From assembly GCF_009720775.1 (NCBI RefSeq), contig NZ_WNKW01000002.1, positions 558,001 through 622,000 on the forward strand: DNA of 64,000 nt. The letters are read 5' to 3'. Positions 1 to 9,282 of the stretch are shown piece by piece (position 1 is the stretch's first letter; the number at the start of each line of letters is the position of its first letter). The notes below the pieces were generated by a model. That model was given only the letters and a program-made list of their open reading frames with translations. It did not search any database and was not told the origin of the DNA. Both the position numbers and the translations under genes were made by a program. Source of the stretch: Pseudoduganella danionis (GTDB taxonomy: Bacteria > Pseudomonadota > Gammaproteobacteria > Burkholderiales > Burkholderiaceae_D).

Positions 1-291
1 GCGCAGGCCGGCGAAATTACCTTATACACGCGGGCGAACTTCGGCGGCCCGGCGATCAAGCTGCATGAATCTGAACCCGATCTCGACAAGCTCGGTTTCA
101 ATGACCGGACTTCCAGTGTGGTGGTGCAGAGCGGCCGCTGGCAGGTGTGCGAGCATAAGCAGTACAAAGGGCGCTGCAAGGTACTGGAGAAGGGCGAGTA
201 CGCCCAGCTCAAGGACTTGAGCAATATGATGTCTTCAGTGCGCGAGCTCGACGAGTTGGCCCAAGCTGTCGGCAGAAGCGAGCGCCCCTGA
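1..291 (+). CDS. beta/gamma-crystallin family protein, 5' end cut by window
   Basis: Open reading frame from base 1 to a TGA at 289-291, leaving the last 96 residues; the start lies outside the window. Residues ITLYTRANFGGPAIKL and then RWQVCEHKQYKGRC look like the paired Greek-key strands of a beta/gamma-crystallin domain: aromatic-Gly pattern (Y/F-x-G-x) and a Trp after the first motif. Bacterial members are usually secreted or periplasmic and often bind calcium, but the typical calcium residues cannot be judged from half a domain. No hairpin with a T-run follows the stop. Family call is from pattern recognition; function is unknown. Confidence 0.7.
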   Translation, partial: AQAGEITLYTRANFGGPAIKLHESEPDLDKLGFNDRTSSVVVQSGRWQVCEHKQYKGRCKVLEKGEYAQLKDLSNMMSSVRELDELAQAVGRSERP

Positions 292-361
292 AGAACGGGG
301 CGCGGGCAGCGGGTTTCGTTAGCTTAGGGGGCAGCCGGCTCAGCGTCGCACCTTTAGCGTA

Positions 362-958
362 TCAGGCTTGCTGCTTGCGGCGGCGCAGGTAGCCGAGCAG
401 GCCCAGACCTGCGAGCAGCATGGCATAGGTTTCCGGTTCGGGCACGGCATTGACATTGGTGCGGAAGCCCAGGTCATAGCCGTTACTATAGGCCCAGCCG
501 TCCAGATAGAGCGTACCCGGGGCATAGGTGTCCCCGGTGGTCATGCCCAAGCCGCAGCAATCGTTGCTCGGCCCCATACCCTTGATACCGATGACGAAAT
601 GGTCACCTACAGCAAAATTTAAGGCTGCCGCACTGACGTCGATGGAAATCAGGCTATTGGCGGCCGGGCTCAGCGTCGTCGAAAAGTCATGAGCATCGTC
701 TTGCCAACCCGTGCCGCGGTTAATATAGAACTCGAAAGTACCGGGTGCCTCGGTAGCCCATAACTCCACGCTGCTTAATATGCCGGCTTTGCCCGTTACG
801 ACAGATTGCTGCCAGTTCAGCGAACTCGCTTGTGAGTTAATTTCTCCCTGATTTGACCAGGCATTGTTCTGGTCTACGTCCGCTACGGCGTTGCCGGCGG
901 CGCCCACGAAAGCAATGCTAGTGAGTAGGCGGCTGATCTGTTTGGTGACGTTGTTCAT
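362..958 (-). CDS. PEP-CTERM sorting domain protein
   Basis: 198-residue secreted protein. The N-terminus (MNNVTKQISRLLTSIAF...AVA) is a signal peptide, and the C-terminus carries VPEPETYAMLLAGLGLLG followed by RRRK. This is the PEP motif, hydrophobic helix and basic tail recognised by EpsH/XrtA exosortases of exopolysaccharide-producing Gram-negatives. The middle has no recognised domain; it contains a Cys-Cys pair (NDCCGLG). I start at the ATG at 956-958, because GGAGGA lies directly upstream; a TTG 12 bases earlier would absorb that ribosome-binding site. The gene is monocistronic, convergent with the upstream crystallin-like gene. Its role is likely in the envelope or biofilm matrix (inference). 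Confidence 0.9.
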   Translation of the reverse strand: MNNVTKQISRLLTSIAFVGAAGNAVADVDQNNAWSNQGEINSQASSLNWQQSVVTGKAGILSSVELWATEAPGTFEFYINRGTGWQDDAHDFSTTLSPAANSLISIDVSAAALNFAVGDHFVIGIKGMGPSNDCCGLGMTTGDTYAPGTLYLDGWAYSNGYDLGFRTNVNAVPEPETYAMLLAGLGLLGYLRRRKQQA

Positions 959-1148
959 TATTCCTCCCAAAAAGTAACTTTTTAGAAATTCAATAATTAC
1001 AACTAATTTTCACATGGTTTGTGTTCTGACTCAACTGTTTTAAATAGTTGCAAGATTGTAGTGTTGGGCCGTCTGGGGGCGCGTGGTATGACAGTGTTTG
1101 CGGTTAGACTATGGCGAGGGGCGACAGCCTGAGAATGGAGCGCGATAA

Positions 1149-2054
1149 GTGGAATACAAGGATTACTACCAGACGCTGGGTGTCGCCAAGACGGCCAGCG
1201 AAGATGAAATCAAGAAGGCTTACCGCAAGCTGGTACGGAAATACCATCCGGACGTCAGCAAGGAGGCCAATGCCCAGCAAAAGACCCAGGAGCTGAACGA
1301 AGCCTACGGCGTGCTGGGCGACGCGGAAAAACGCGCCGCCTACGACGATCTGGGGCGTGGCCACCACTACCGTGAAGGCCAGCAGTTCCGCCCGCCGCCG
1401 GACTGGGGCCGTACTCATGGCGGTGGCGGAGGCTTTGGCGGCATGGATAGCGATTTCTTTGCCGACCTGTTTGCCAACCTGGGCGGTGGACGGCGGCGTC
1501 AGGCGCGGCCGCGCAAAGGCGACGATAGCCATGCCAGCATCGCCATCGATGTGATGGACAGCTATCAGGGCGCCAGCCGCAACATCACCGTCTACGTCAC
1601 GGAGGCCGATGGCTACCGTAGCGAACGCACGCTGACGGTGAATATCCCCAAGGGTATCAGCGCGGGCCAGCAGTTGCGCTTGTCCGGCCAGGGGCAGGGC
1701 GGTGCTGGTGGCCCCGGCGATCTGTATCTGGAAGTCGAGTTCCGTCCCCATCCGCGCTACCGCGTCGAAGGGCGCGATGTGTATGCCAGCGTGCCGGTGA
1801 CGCCATGGGAGCTGGCGCTGGGTGGCGAAATCGAAGTGAACACGCCGTCCGGAAAACTGACGGTGAATGTGCCGGCCGGTTCGCAGACGGGGCGCAAGCT
1901 GCGCCTGCGCGGACGTGGCCTGCCAGCCAAGGAGGCGGGTGACCTGTATCTGCTGCTGGAAGTGGTGCTGCCGCCGGCCACCAGCGAGAAAGGCCGCGCC
2001 GTGTATGAAGCCATGGCGCGCGATCTGGCCTTCAATCCGCGCGCCGGCGATTGA
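1149..2054 (+). CDS. cbpA: DnaJ-class co-chaperone, curved DNA-binding protein CbpA
   Basis: 301 residues. The N-terminal J domain (about residues 4-68) contains the HPD tripeptide at 33-35 that stimulates DnaK ATPase. A Gly/Phe-rich linker (GGGGGFGGMDSDFF) follows, then the two beta-sandwich C-terminal substrate-binding domains (e.g. LRLSGQGQGG, LRLRGRGLP). The CxxCxGxG zinc repeats of true DnaJ are absent, which makes this the CbpA/DjlA-like type B form. The start is GTG at 1149 with GGAG at 1137-1140. CbpA works with DnaK and in E. coli also binds curved DNA in stationary phase. No cbpM modulator gene is adjacent: the next gene is a LysR regulator on the other strand. Confidence 0.93.
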   Translation: MEYKDYYQTLGVAKTASEDEIKKAYRKLVRKYHPDVSKEANAQQKTQELNEAYGVLGDAEKRAAYDDLGRGHHYREGQQFRPPPDWGRTHGGGGGFGGMDSDFFADLFANLGGGRRRQARPRKGDDSHASIAIDVMDSYQGASRNITVYVTEADGYRSERTLTVNIPKGISAGQQLRLSGQGQGGAGGPGDLYLEVEFRPHPRYRVEGRDVYASVPVTPWELALGGEIEVNTPSGKLTVNVPAGSQTGRKLRLRGRGLPAKEAGDLYLLLEVVLPPATSEKGRAVYEAMARDLAFNPRAGD

Positions 2055-2136
2055 ATCGCTGGCATGGGCGCGCTGGCTGCGGTGCGGCCGGCCGGCGCCC
2101 GATTCCGGCTCGGCGCCGTACGGCGTGTGGGCCGGC

Positions 2137-3111
2137 TTAGCGCCGGCGCAGCGTCAGCGGTGCCGGTGCGCGCTGGGGTGCGGCTGCACATTCGGCCTGC
2201 GCTGCATCAGGCGCCGCATCTTCCAGTTCGAGGAATTGCTGCATCAGCCAGCGCGTGGCCGGTCCCGGCTCTTCGTCGCCACGGCGGATCACGTACAGCG
2301 GGAAGCTGAAGGAACTGCCTTCGCTGACGTCGAGCTGCACCAGCTTGCCGTTATCCAGATCCCACTGAATGAATTCGACGGGCATATTGCCCCAGCCTAT
2401 GCCGCTGCGCAGCAGCGCATGCTTGGAACTGAGGTCACCCAGCCGCCAGTCGCGTAGTGCGCGCACACCGAAATCCTGTCCCTTGGTCAGCGTGCTGCGA
2501 TCAGTCAGCACCAGCTGGGTATGCTCGCGCAGCACATCGTTGGGTATCTTGCCCTTGATCTGGGCCAGCGGGTGCTCGGGCGAGACCACCGGCACCATGG
2601 TGACAAAGCCGCAGCTCTGCCGCTCGATCGTGTCCGGTGCGCCGGGCATCCAGCCGCTGATGCCGATGTGGCATTCGCGCTCCATCACCAGCTGGGTCAC
2701 CGCGCCCAGCGCCTCCGTGCGCAGGCGCATCGCCACGGTGGGGAACTCGTTCTGAAAGGCGTGCAGGATGCGCACCAGTTTGCAGGTCGAGAACATCACG
2801 TCGACCACCAGTGAGACTTCCGCTTCCAGTCCGGCCGACAGGGCTTTGGCGCGCGCGCGCATGCCGTCCACCTTGAGCGAGACGGCGCGCGCATCGGCCA
2901 GCAGGGCCTTGCCCGCTTCCGTCAGCACGGGCTTGCGCTTGCTGCGGTCGAGCAGGGCGATATTCAACTGGTCTTCCAGATTGGCGATGGTGTAGCTGAT
3001 CACGGACTGGGTGCGGTGCAGGGCCCGTGCCGCATGGGCAAAGCCGCCATGGTCGATGACGGCAATGAAAACACGGAGCTGGTCTAGCGAGGGCAGGCCG
3101 GGATCGCGCAT
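2137..3111 (-). CDS. LysR family transcriptional regulator
   Basis: 324 residues with the standard LysR plan: an N-terminal winged helix-turn-helix (about residues 8-65, LDQLRVFIAVIDHGGFAHAA then TQSVISYTIANLE) and a periplasmic-binding-protein-like effector domain (about 90-300). It is divergent from the azoreductase gene, sharing a 118-bp intergenic region with the palindrome ATCGAT-TTT-ATCGAT at 3127-3141. That arrangement is classic for a LysR protein controlling its neighbour and itself. By context it probably regulates azoR in response to quinone/electrophile-type compounds; the inducer is unknown. The last 25 residues are Ala/Pro/Arg-rich and may be disordered. Confidence 0.93.
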   Translation of the reverse strand: MRDPGLPSLDQLRVFIAVIDHGGFAHAARALHRTQSVISYTIANLEDQLNIALLDRSKRKPVLTEAGKALLADARAVSLKVDGMRARAKALSAGLEAEVSLVVDVMFSTCKLVRILHAFQNEFPTVAMRLRTEALGAVTQLVMERECHIGISGWMPGAPDTIERQSCGFVTMVPVVSPEHPLAQIKGKIPNDVLREHTQLVLTDRSTLTKGQDFGVRALRDWRLGDLSSKHALLRSGIGWGNMPVEFIQWDLDNGKLVQLDVSEGSSFSFPLYVIRRGDEEPGPATRWLMQQFLELEDAAPDAAQAECAAAPQRAPAPLTLRRR

Positions 3112-3126
3112 GGTGTACTTTCTGTT

Positions 3127-3141
3127 ATCGATTTTATCGAT
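3127..3141. promoter_or_regulatory. LysR-type operator candidate between lysR and azoR
   Basis: Perfect inverted repeat ATCGAT-TTT-ATCGAT in the divergent lysR/azoR intergenic region, in an AT-rich stretch. It fits the T-N11-A LysR box form. A related half-site (CGTCGAT) lies at 3168-3174, close to the likely azoR promoter. Assignment is by position and symmetry only. Confidence 0.5.
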
Positions 3142-3229
3142 GAATACGATTTAAATTAAACCTATTTCGTCGATAATAATCTCGAACTATCATGCCTGCA
3201 ATCCCTCTCCCTTTGAAAAGGAATTGAAC

Positions 3230-3841
3230 ATGGCAAACTTACTTCACATCGATAGCAGTGTACGTCAACAAGGTTCCCTGTCGCGCCAATTGGGCGGCGA
3301 ATTCCTTGCCAAATGGCAGGCCGCCAATCCGGATGGCAAAGTCGTCACGCGCGATCTGGCCGCCAACCCCGTGCCGCACTTGACTGAACAGATGCTGGGC
3401 GCCTACTTCACCCCGGCCGAGCAGCGCAATGCCGAGCAGGCCCACACCATCAAGACTTCCGATGCGCTGGTGGACGAACTGCTGGCCGCCGATACCATCG
3501 TGATCGGCGCACCGATGTACAACTTCTCCGTACCGTCCGGCCTGAAAGCGTGGATCGATCATGTGGCCCGCGCTGGCCGCACCTTCAAATACGGCGCCAA
3601 CGGCCCTGAAGGTCTGGTGCACGGCAAGAAGGTCATCGTATTCGTTGCCACGGGCGGCGTCTACAGCGCCGGCCCTGCCGCTGCGTATGACCACGTCACC
3701 ACCTATCTGCGCACCGTGCTGGGCTTCCTCGGCATGACTGATGTCAGCTTCATCGTGGCCGAAGGCGTGGCCATGGGCGAAGCGGCGGTGGAAGCAGCGC
3801 TGAGCCAGAGCCGCAACCAGCTCGAGGCGATTGCCGCCTAA
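3230..3841 (+). CDS. azoR: FMN-dependent NADH-azoreductase
   Basis: 203 residues, flavodoxin-like fold. Markers of the AzoR family are the N-terminal LLHIDSSVRQQGSLSR phosphate-binding segment, PMYNFSVPSGLKAWID, and the FVATGGVYS loop. AzoR homodimers use FMN and NADH for two-electron reduction of quinones and azo compounds in the cytosol, protecting against quinone stress. I choose the ATG at 3230 because AAGGA sits at 3218-3222; the TTG at 3224 is too close to it. Divergent from the LysR regulator gene, which probably controls it. A T-tailed hairpin follows at 3863-3900. Confidence 0.94.
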   Translation: MANLLHIDSSVRQQGSLSRQLGGEFLAKWQAANPDGKVVTRDLAANPVPHLTEQMLGAYFTPAEQRNAEQAHTIKTSDALVDELLAADTIVIGAPMYNFSVPSGLKAWIDHVARAGRTFKYGANGPEGLVHGKKVIVFVATGGVYSAGPAAAYDHVTTYLRTVLGFLGMTDVSFIVAEGVAMGEAAVEAALSQSRNQLEAIAA

Positions 3842-3862
3842 GCTGTCTAGACAACAGAGTCC

Positions 3863-3900
3863 AACTCCCTAGCGGTTGCGTGCCGCAGGGAGTTTTTTTT
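3863..3900 (+). terminator. rho-independent terminator of azoR
   Basis: AACTCCCT (3863-3870) pairs with AGGGAGTT (3887-3894) and runs into a T-tract that continues to 3900. It lies 22 bases after the azoR stop. Confidence 0.85.
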
Positions 3901-4001
3901 GTTTTGAGCGTGCGGTTTGTTCTGCGATTTTCGCCGTCTTCGTTGATAATTGCGGTTACGCAAGGTTCATTGCGCATTTCTGTGTTTGTTCTGGAGTCCC
4001 C

Positions 4002-4865
4002 ATGTCGAGGAAGTTGCATTTGCTGATCATCGATCCGCAAAATGATTTTTGTGATCTGCCGGCGGCGTACTGCCCCGTCGATCCCGTCAGTGCTCAGGTG
4101 CGCGCGCCCGCGCTGCCTGTCGCCGGCGCTCATCAGGACATGCTGCGCCTCGCCCGGCTGATCAACTATGGCCGTGATGCGCTGAGCGAGATCAGCATCA
4201 CGCTCGACTCGCACCACCGCTACGACGTTGCCCACCCCACGTTCTGGCAGCGCGCCGATGGCAGTGCCGTCACGCCTTTTACGGAAATCAGTGCGGCTGC
4301 CGTGCGCGCCGGCGAATTCCAGCCGCGCCAGCCGGTCGCACTGCCGCGCGTGCTGCACTACCTCGATCAACTGGAAGCCACCGGGCGCTATCGCCTGATG
4401 GTGTGGCCGCTGCATTGCGAAATCGGTAGTTGGGGCCATAACGTACATGAAGATGTGCGCCAGGCCTACGCCCAGTGGGAAGATGCGCAGCAGCGCGTGG
4501 TGCATAAACTGAACAAGGGCAGCAATCCGTGGACCGAGCACTATTCGGCCGTGATGGCGGAAGTGCCCGATGCGGACGATCCGGAGACTGCGCTGAACAC
4601 GGCCTTCATTGCGCGGCTGGCGCAGGCCGACGTGATCTACGTCGCAGGCGAAGCGGGCAGCCACTGCGTCAAGGCCACGGTGGAGCACATCGTCGCCCAC
4701 ATCGGTGCCGACATGGTGGCGCGGCTGGCGCTAATTACCGATTGCATGAGCCCCGTGGCGGGCTTCGAGGCCGCCTATCAGGACTTCCTGCAAGCCATGC
4801 AGGCGCGCGGTGTGCGCTTACTCACAGCGGAACAGGCTCAGGCCGAACTGGTGGCCAGCGCATGA
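4002..4865 (+). CDS. isochorismatase-fold cysteine hydrolase, nicotinamidase-like
   Basis: 287 residues. Nicotinamidase/isochorismatase fold: Asp11 in [10 protein letters not shown], the metal-ligand-like DSHH...H stretch ([18 protein letters not shown]), a Lys in LNKGSNP and the nucleophile Cys222 in [14 protein letters not shown]. In PncA the Asp/Lys/Cys triad deaminates nicotinamide to nicotinate. The stop overlaps the start of pncB by 3 bases (ATGA), so both are translated together, strongly suggesting NAD salvage. It is longer than typical PncA (about 210 residues), with extra sequence between the first Asp and the DSHH motif, so substrate specificity is inferred from context. I start at the ATG at 4002, with GGAG about 8 bases upstream. 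Confidence 0.82.
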   Translation: MSRKLHLLIIDPQNDFCDLPAAYCPVDPVSAQVRAPALPVAGAHQDMLRLARLINYGRDALSEISITLDSHHRYDVAHPTFWQRADGSAVTPFTEISAAAVRAGEFQPRQPVALPRVLHYLDQLEATGRYRLMVWPLHCEIGSWGHNVHEDVRQAYAQWEDAQQRVVHKLNKGSNPWTEHYSAVMAEVPDADDPETALNTAFIARLAQADVIYVAGEAGSHCVKATVEHIVAHIGADMVARLALITDCMSPVAGFEAAYQDFLQAMQARGVRLLTAEQAQAELVASA

Positions 4866-6055
4866 CGGCGCCGGTAGTCCGCAGTCTGCTGGAAACAGAC
4901 CTGTATAAATTCACCATGTGGCAGGCGCTGCTGCATGGCCATCCGAATTCCCATACCGAATACGAATTCGTCTGCCGTAACCAGCCGGCCTATGCGCTCA
5001 GCGAATTGCGCGAGGAACTCGAGCGCGAGCTCGATCATCTGTGCGCCATGAGCTTTAGCGACGAAGAATTGCGCTACCTGCGCACGCTGCGCTACATCAA
5101 GAGCGATTTCGTCGACTTCCTCACCGTGTTCCGCTTCCAACGCCGTTTCATCACGGTGGGCACGGACGGCGACACGCTGACCATACGTGCGAGCGGACCG
5201 CAGGTGCACGTGATGGGCTTTGAAATCTACGTGCTGTACATCGTCAACGAGCTGTATTTCCGCCGTTTCGATCACAGCGCAGCGCTGGCTGAAGGGCGCG
5301 CCCGCCTGCAGGCCAAAGTCGCCGCGCTCAAGGCCTTCGGCCAGCAGCCGGCGCGCCGCCATCCTTTCGAATTTTCCGATTTTGGCACGCGCCGGCGCTA
5401 TTCTGGCGCCTGGCATGATGAAGTAGTGCAGTGTCTGGCCCGGCAGGTGCCCGAGTATTTCAAGGGCACTTCGAATGTGTATCAGGCCATGCGCTTCGGG
5501 CTGGTACCTATAGGCACCATGGCGCATGAATACATGCAGTCGTTTCAGGCGTTTGGCGTGCGCCTGCGCGATTTTCAGAAAGCTTCGCTGGAAGCCTGGG
5601 TGCAGGAATACCGCGGCGATCTGGGCGTGGCCCTGACCGACGTGGTGGGCATGGACGCCTTCCTCAACGACTTCGACCTGTATTTCGCCAAGCTGTTCGA
5701 CGGCCTGCGCCACGATTCGGGCGATCCTGTGGTGTGGGGCGAAAAAGCACTGGCCCACTATGCGCGCCTGCGCATCGATGCGCATACCAAGCGGCTGGTG
5801 TTTTCCGATGGCCTGAACCTGCAGAAGGCCTTTGACCTGTACTTCCATTTTGCCGACCGCATCATGACCGGCTTCGGCATCGGCACCCATCTGACCAACG
5901 ATATGGGACTGGAGCCGCTCAACAGCGTCATGAAGCTGGTGGCCTGCAACGGCCATTCGGTGGCCAAGCTGTCCGATTCGCCCGGCAAAACTCTGTGCAA
6001 AGACGAAACCTTCCTGGCCTATCTGCGTCAGGTTTTTCAGCACCATAACAGTTGA
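4862..6055 (+). CDS. pncB: nicotinate phosphoribosyltransferase
   Basis: 397 residues, usual PncB length. It joins nicotinate and PRPP to make nicotinate mononucleotide (Preiss-Handler NAD salvage, cytosolic). Recognised segments are the N-terminal [14 protein letters not shown], the [12 protein letters not shown] block, GTMAHEYMQ with the conserved His, LRHDSGDP and the C-terminal GIGTHLTND loop. The ATG at 4862 overlaps the stop of the nicotinamidase-like gene (ATGA), so the pair forms a two-step pathway operon. The GGDEF-EAL gene begins 27 bases later and may be co-transcribed. Confidence 0.96.
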   Translation: MTAPVVRSLLETDLYKFTMWQALLHGHPNSHTEYEFVCRNQPAYALSELREELERELDHLCAMSFSDEELRYLRTLRYIKSDFVDFLTVFRFQRRFITVGTDGDTLTIRASGPQVHVMGFEIYVLYIVNELYFRRFDHSAALAEGRARLQAKVAALKAFGQQPARRHPFEFSDFGTRRRYSGAWHDEVVQCLARQVPEYFKGTSNVYQAMRFGLVPIGTMAHEYMQSFQAFGVRLRDFQKASLEAWVQEYRGDLGVALTDVVGMDAFLNDFDLYFAKLFDGLRHDSGDPVVWGEKALAHYARLRIDAHTKRLVFSDGLNLQKAFDLYFHFADRIMTGFGIGTHLTNDMGLEPLNSVMKLVACNGHSVAKLSDSPGKTLCKDETFLAYLRQVFQHHNS

Positions 6056-6082
6056 CATGCGTAGAACCGAAGTGTCGTTGAG

Positions 6083-8395
6083 ATGACCGCCACCCACTAC
6101 CTATACCTGATCAATGCCGGCGTGTTCAGCATCATGGGCACCTGTCTGCTGCTGATCTGGCGCCGTCACCGCAGCCAGACCTTTGCGCGCGATATGGGGC
6201 TGGCCACGCTATGCGCCGTGCTGCTGCCGCTAGGCTATCTGCTGCATCTGGTGCTGCCGCCGCAACTAACGCTGCTGCCCACGCTGCTGGCGCTGCAGGG
6301 CGCCATCCCCAGCATGCTGTTCCTCGCATCCGGCGTGCTGCGACTGGCCGGGCGTAGGCTGTCGCCGCTGGCCGCCATCACGCTGGCAGCGCTGGCCACG
6401 CTGACACTGATGTTGCCGCCCGCCGGTCACAAGCTGTTCTACTGGCCTATGCTGTATCTGCTGGTGTTATGTGGTATGGGGGCATTGTCCATGCGCTGGC
6501 TGTGGCGCCAGAACGGGCTGGAGCGTTGGGTCGGCCCCCTGCTGATTCTGCTGGGCTTTAACCAGCTATTCCTGATCATCTATGCCGAACAGGGGCTGGC
6601 CGCCAATATTCTATGGGCCACGCTGATCCGTACCGCGATCGGTGTGATATTTGCGCTGGCAGCGCTGGAAGGTGCGATCCGTGATTCGGCGCGGCTGGCT
6701 GTACGTTTTCAGCAGATGACGGAGCATACGGTGCAGGGCGTGCTGGTGACGGATAGCGCGCGCATCCTGTACGCCAATCCGGCCGTGCGCAATCTGTACG
6801 GCGTGCCGCTGGGGCAGGGCGCGTATGCCAGCTTGCGCGAACTGCCAGCCGGCTTGTTCTGCGAGCAGACCTTGCTGCGCCACCACCTGATGTTGCAGAC
6901 GGGGCAGCAGGACGTGGCGCACTGGGAAGACCGCTGCGAAGTGGCCGGCGGCCGTAAGCTGGAACTGCGCTTTGAAGCGTGGCGGGTGGAATGGGATGGC
7001 CAGCAAGCCACGCAGATACTGATTACCGATGACAGCGAACGCAATGCCAGTGCGCGCGCGCTGCTGCATCAGGCTAGCCACGACGAGCTGACGGGCCTGC
7101 CCAACCGCAGCGTGCTGATGCGCCATCTGCGCGAGTACTGCTATCTGGACGATGGATCCATGCAGTGCACGCTGGTGGTGCTGAATATCGACCGCTTCAA
7201 GCTGTTCAACCAGAGTCAGGGTGACCTGACGGGCGACCAGTTGCTCAAGGCGTTTGCTGCGGCGCTGCAGCAAGCGCTGGGCGAAACGGGCGAGCTGATG
7301 CGGCTGGGCGGTGACGAGTTTGCCATTATCGATCCATCCGGTGGCGATGTGCGCGGCATTGCCGAGCGCTTGCGCGCGGCCTGCATGCAGGCGCTCAAAG
7401 TGCCCGGTGGCGAATACTTTATCGATGCATCGATGGGCATGGCCGTATTCCCCACCCATGCCGACAGCGCCGAAGCCTTGCTGCGCGCGGCCAACGCCGC
7501 CATGTACCAGGCCAAGCGCACGCCCGGCACGTCGCTGGCCATGGCTGAACAGCGCTTCGTGCAGATGTCGCGCGATACGCTGGCGACGGAACAGGCGCTG
7601 CGCAAGGGCATACGCAATCACGAGTTCTATCTTGAATACCAGCCCAAGATCGATGCTGCCAGCGGCAAGCTGCTGGGCTTCGAAGCGCTGGCGCGCTGGT
7701 ACCGTCCCGAAGTAGGGCAGGTCAGTCCGGTGGAATTCATCGCCGTGGCCGAACGCACCGGCTTGATCGGCGAACTTGGTTCCAGTCTGCTGGAGCTGGC
7801 ATGCTGCCAGATTGCCCGCTGGCGTAGTGAGCTGGGCTTCTGTGTGCCGGTGGCGGTGAATGTCTCGCCGGTACAGTTGCTCAATCCCGGTTTCCCCCAG
7901 CGCGTGAAAGAGCTGCTGGAAAACACTTGCATACCGGCCGAAAGCCTGACGCTGGAAATCACCGAGAGTGCGGCAGTCGATAATCTGGAAGATACGCGCC
8001 AGCAACTGACGGTGCTGGAAGAACTGGGCATCAAGGTGGCGATGGACGATTTCGGTACGGGCTTCTCGTCGCTGAGCATGTTGCGCCAGCTACCGCTGAG
8101 CACGGTGAAAATCGACCGTGGTCTGATCGAGCCCTTACCTGCGCCTGATGCGGTGGCCGTGGTACGTGCGATCTGCCAGTTGGCAGCCGCACTTGATCTG
8201 GAAGTGGTCGCGGAAGGCATAGAAACGCTGGAACAAGCGATCACCGCGCGTGACGCCGGTTGTCACGTGTTCCAGGGGTATTTCTACGCCAAGCCGCAGG
8301 CCGTGGCCGATGCGGGTGCATGGATGGCGCGCCTGTCTGCCGAGCAGGCTGGCGCTAGCGGCACTGCGGGCAGTGTCGCTAGCATTGCCGGTTGA
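6083..8395 (+). CDS. membrane-anchored GGDEF-EAL c-di-GMP enzyme with PAS domain
   Basis: 770 residues. The first ~200 residues hold about seven hydrophobic helices (an unassigned MASE-like sensor). A PAS-like segment (FQQMTEHTVQGVLVTD...) follows, then a GGDEF domain with an intact RLGGDEFAII (about residue 410), and an EAL domain with EAL (about 535), NVSPVQL, the ITESA glutamate, MDDFGTGFSSL and VAEGIET. Both active sites look complete, so the protein could make and degrade cyclic di-GMP at the inner membrane; the net activity cannot be told from sequence. It starts 27 bases after pncB. Its stop codon abuts that of the convergent small gene at 8396. Confidence 0.93.
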   Translation: MTATHYLYLINAGVFSIMGTCLLLIWRRHRSQTFARDMGLATLCAVLLPLGYLLHLVLPPQLTLLPTLLALQGAIPSMLFLASGVLRLAGRRLSPLAAITLAALATLTLMLPPAGHKLFYWPMLYLLVLCGMGALSMRWLWRQNGLERWVGPLLILLGFNQLFLIIYAEQGLAANILWATLIRTAIGVIFALAALEGAIRDSARLAVRFQQMTEHTVQGVLVTDSARILYANPAVRNLYGVPLGQGAYASLRELPAGLFCEQTLLRHHLMLQTGQQDVAHWEDRCEVAGGRKLELRFEAWRVEWDGQQATQILITDDSERNASARALLHQASHDELTGLPNRSVLMRHLREYCYLDDGSMQCTLVVLNIDRFKLFNQSQGDLTGDQLLKAFAAALQQALGETGELMRLGGDEFAIIDPSGGDVRGIAERLRAACMQALKVPGGEYFIDASMGMAVFPTHADSAEALLRAANAAMYQAKRTPGTSLAMAEQRFVQMSRDTLATEQALRKGIRNHEFYLEYQPKIDAASGKLLGFEALARWYRPEVGQVSPVEFIAVAERTGLIGELGSSLLELACCQIARWRSELGFCVPVAVNVSPVQLLNPGFPQRVKELLENTCIPAESLTLEITESAAVDNLEDTRQQLTVLEELGIKVAMDDFGTGFSSLSMLRQLPLSTVKIDRGLIEPLPAPDAVAVVRAICQLAAALDLEVVAEGIETLEQAITARDAGCHVFQGYFYAKPQAVADAGAWMARLSAEQAGASGTAGSVASIAG

Positions 8396-8698
8396 TCAGG
8401 CGTGGCGGGCGCCAAAGCCGGCCATGATGGCATCGGCCTTGTCGCGCTCATCCTCATCGTAGATATCCAGCGTCAGCATGGCGCCGCTGCGTTCGCGCGC
8501 CGCCGCCGCTGCCGCCGCGCCGCCCGGCGTCAGCGCATCGAGGATGTTGCCGACCGTGCTGGTCGGCACGCTGGCAGGCAGCGGCTTATGCTTGGTCAGT
8601 TGGATGCAGGACTGGGGAAAACCGCTGGCCAGCAGGGCGCTACGGGCGCTTTCGGCGTCCGTCACTTCGGAGAAATTGCGGTGGATGGTACGGGTCAT
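8396..8698 (-). CDS. hypothetical protein, 100 aa
   Basis: No family recognised. Contains an Ala-rich stretch (TPGGAAAAAAARERSG) and an acidic C-terminal part (LTLDIYDEDERDKADAIM). The segment SARSALLASGFPQSCIQLT resembles the start of small alpha/beta stress-protein folds, but that is a guess. I start at the ATG at 8696-8698, because AGGAGG sits about 9 bases upstream; an in-frame upstream Met would run through it. It is convergent with, and directly touching, the GGDEF-EAL gene. The ABM-domain gene ends 40 bases upstream on the same strand, so the two may be co-transcribed. Confidence 0.75.
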   Translation of the reverse strand: MTRTIHRNFSEVTDAESARSALLASGFPQSCIQLTKHKPLPASVPTSTVGNILDALTPGGAAAAAAARERSGAMLTLDIYDEDERDKADAIMAGFGARHA

Positions 8699-8738
8699 GA
8701 TGTGGTGCCTCCTGTCAGGAATTGCACATACGAATGGC

Positions 8739-9038
8739 TTAGAAGCCGTTGACCACGGTATTGAAATGTTCCACTTTCGGTGGCTGGGCAAAATAGCTGC
8801 CCACCAGACCGCGCCACGTTACAAAGCCTTCGCTGCCACGGAAATCGACGACGTGGTTATCCAGTGTTTCCCAGCCCACTACCAGATGGTAGGTGTCGGG
8901 CACTTCGATGTCGCGGTCGAGGCGCATGGAAATGCAGCCCTTGGCGGCTTTGAAGACGGGGATGGCCTGGGTCACAGCAGCCTGGAAGGCATCGTGCGCG
9001 TCGGGTTTGATGTACAGCTCGGCTACTTCGTAGATCAT
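8739..9038 (-). CDS. antibiotic biosynthesis monooxygenase (ABM) domain protein
   Basis: 99 residues, single ferredoxin-like alpha/beta domain of the ABM superfamily. It begins IYEVAELYIKPDAHDAFQAA, then has GCISMRLDRDIEVPDTYHLVVGWETLDNHV, and ends EHFNTVVNGF. ABM proteins are small dimers that act as quinol monooxygenases, haem-degrading enzymes or unknown oxidases; residues here do not settle which. I start at the ATG at 9036-9038, because AAGGAAG lies immediately upstream and would be inside the longer reading frame. Probably monocistronic or followed by the 100-residue hypothetical gene. Confidence 0.85.
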   Translation of the reverse strand: MIYEVAELYIKPDAHDAFQAAVTQAIPVFKAAKGCISMRLDRDIEVPDTYHLVVGWETLDNHVVDFRGSEGFVTWRGLVGSYFAQPPKVEHFNTVVNGF

Positions 9039-9282
9039 GGAACTTCCTTTCATGGTATGCCGCTATTGTGCCTCAAGCGTGGCGACACAGGTAGTACGGC
9101 TGTGCGCGCAGCGTGCGTATGAGAGGAAAAGGTGTTGGTGCCGGTATATTTCCCGACCGCCGGCGCCGGTAGTAGCGACCGTCGTGCGGTGCTAATGGGT
9201 GGTTCTATGTGAGAACTGTGGCCATGATAGTGGTCAAATATGACGGGCGTTTGACGGGGGTGCAGGCGGCCGGAAAAGGGAG

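Noticed and set aside
1104..1751. Large antisense frames over core genes (e.g. opposite cbpA, gyrA, rpsA)
   Set aside because: Long stop-free shadows are expected in GC-rich coding DNA; the sense products are clear and these translations are His/Gln/Arg-rich noise.
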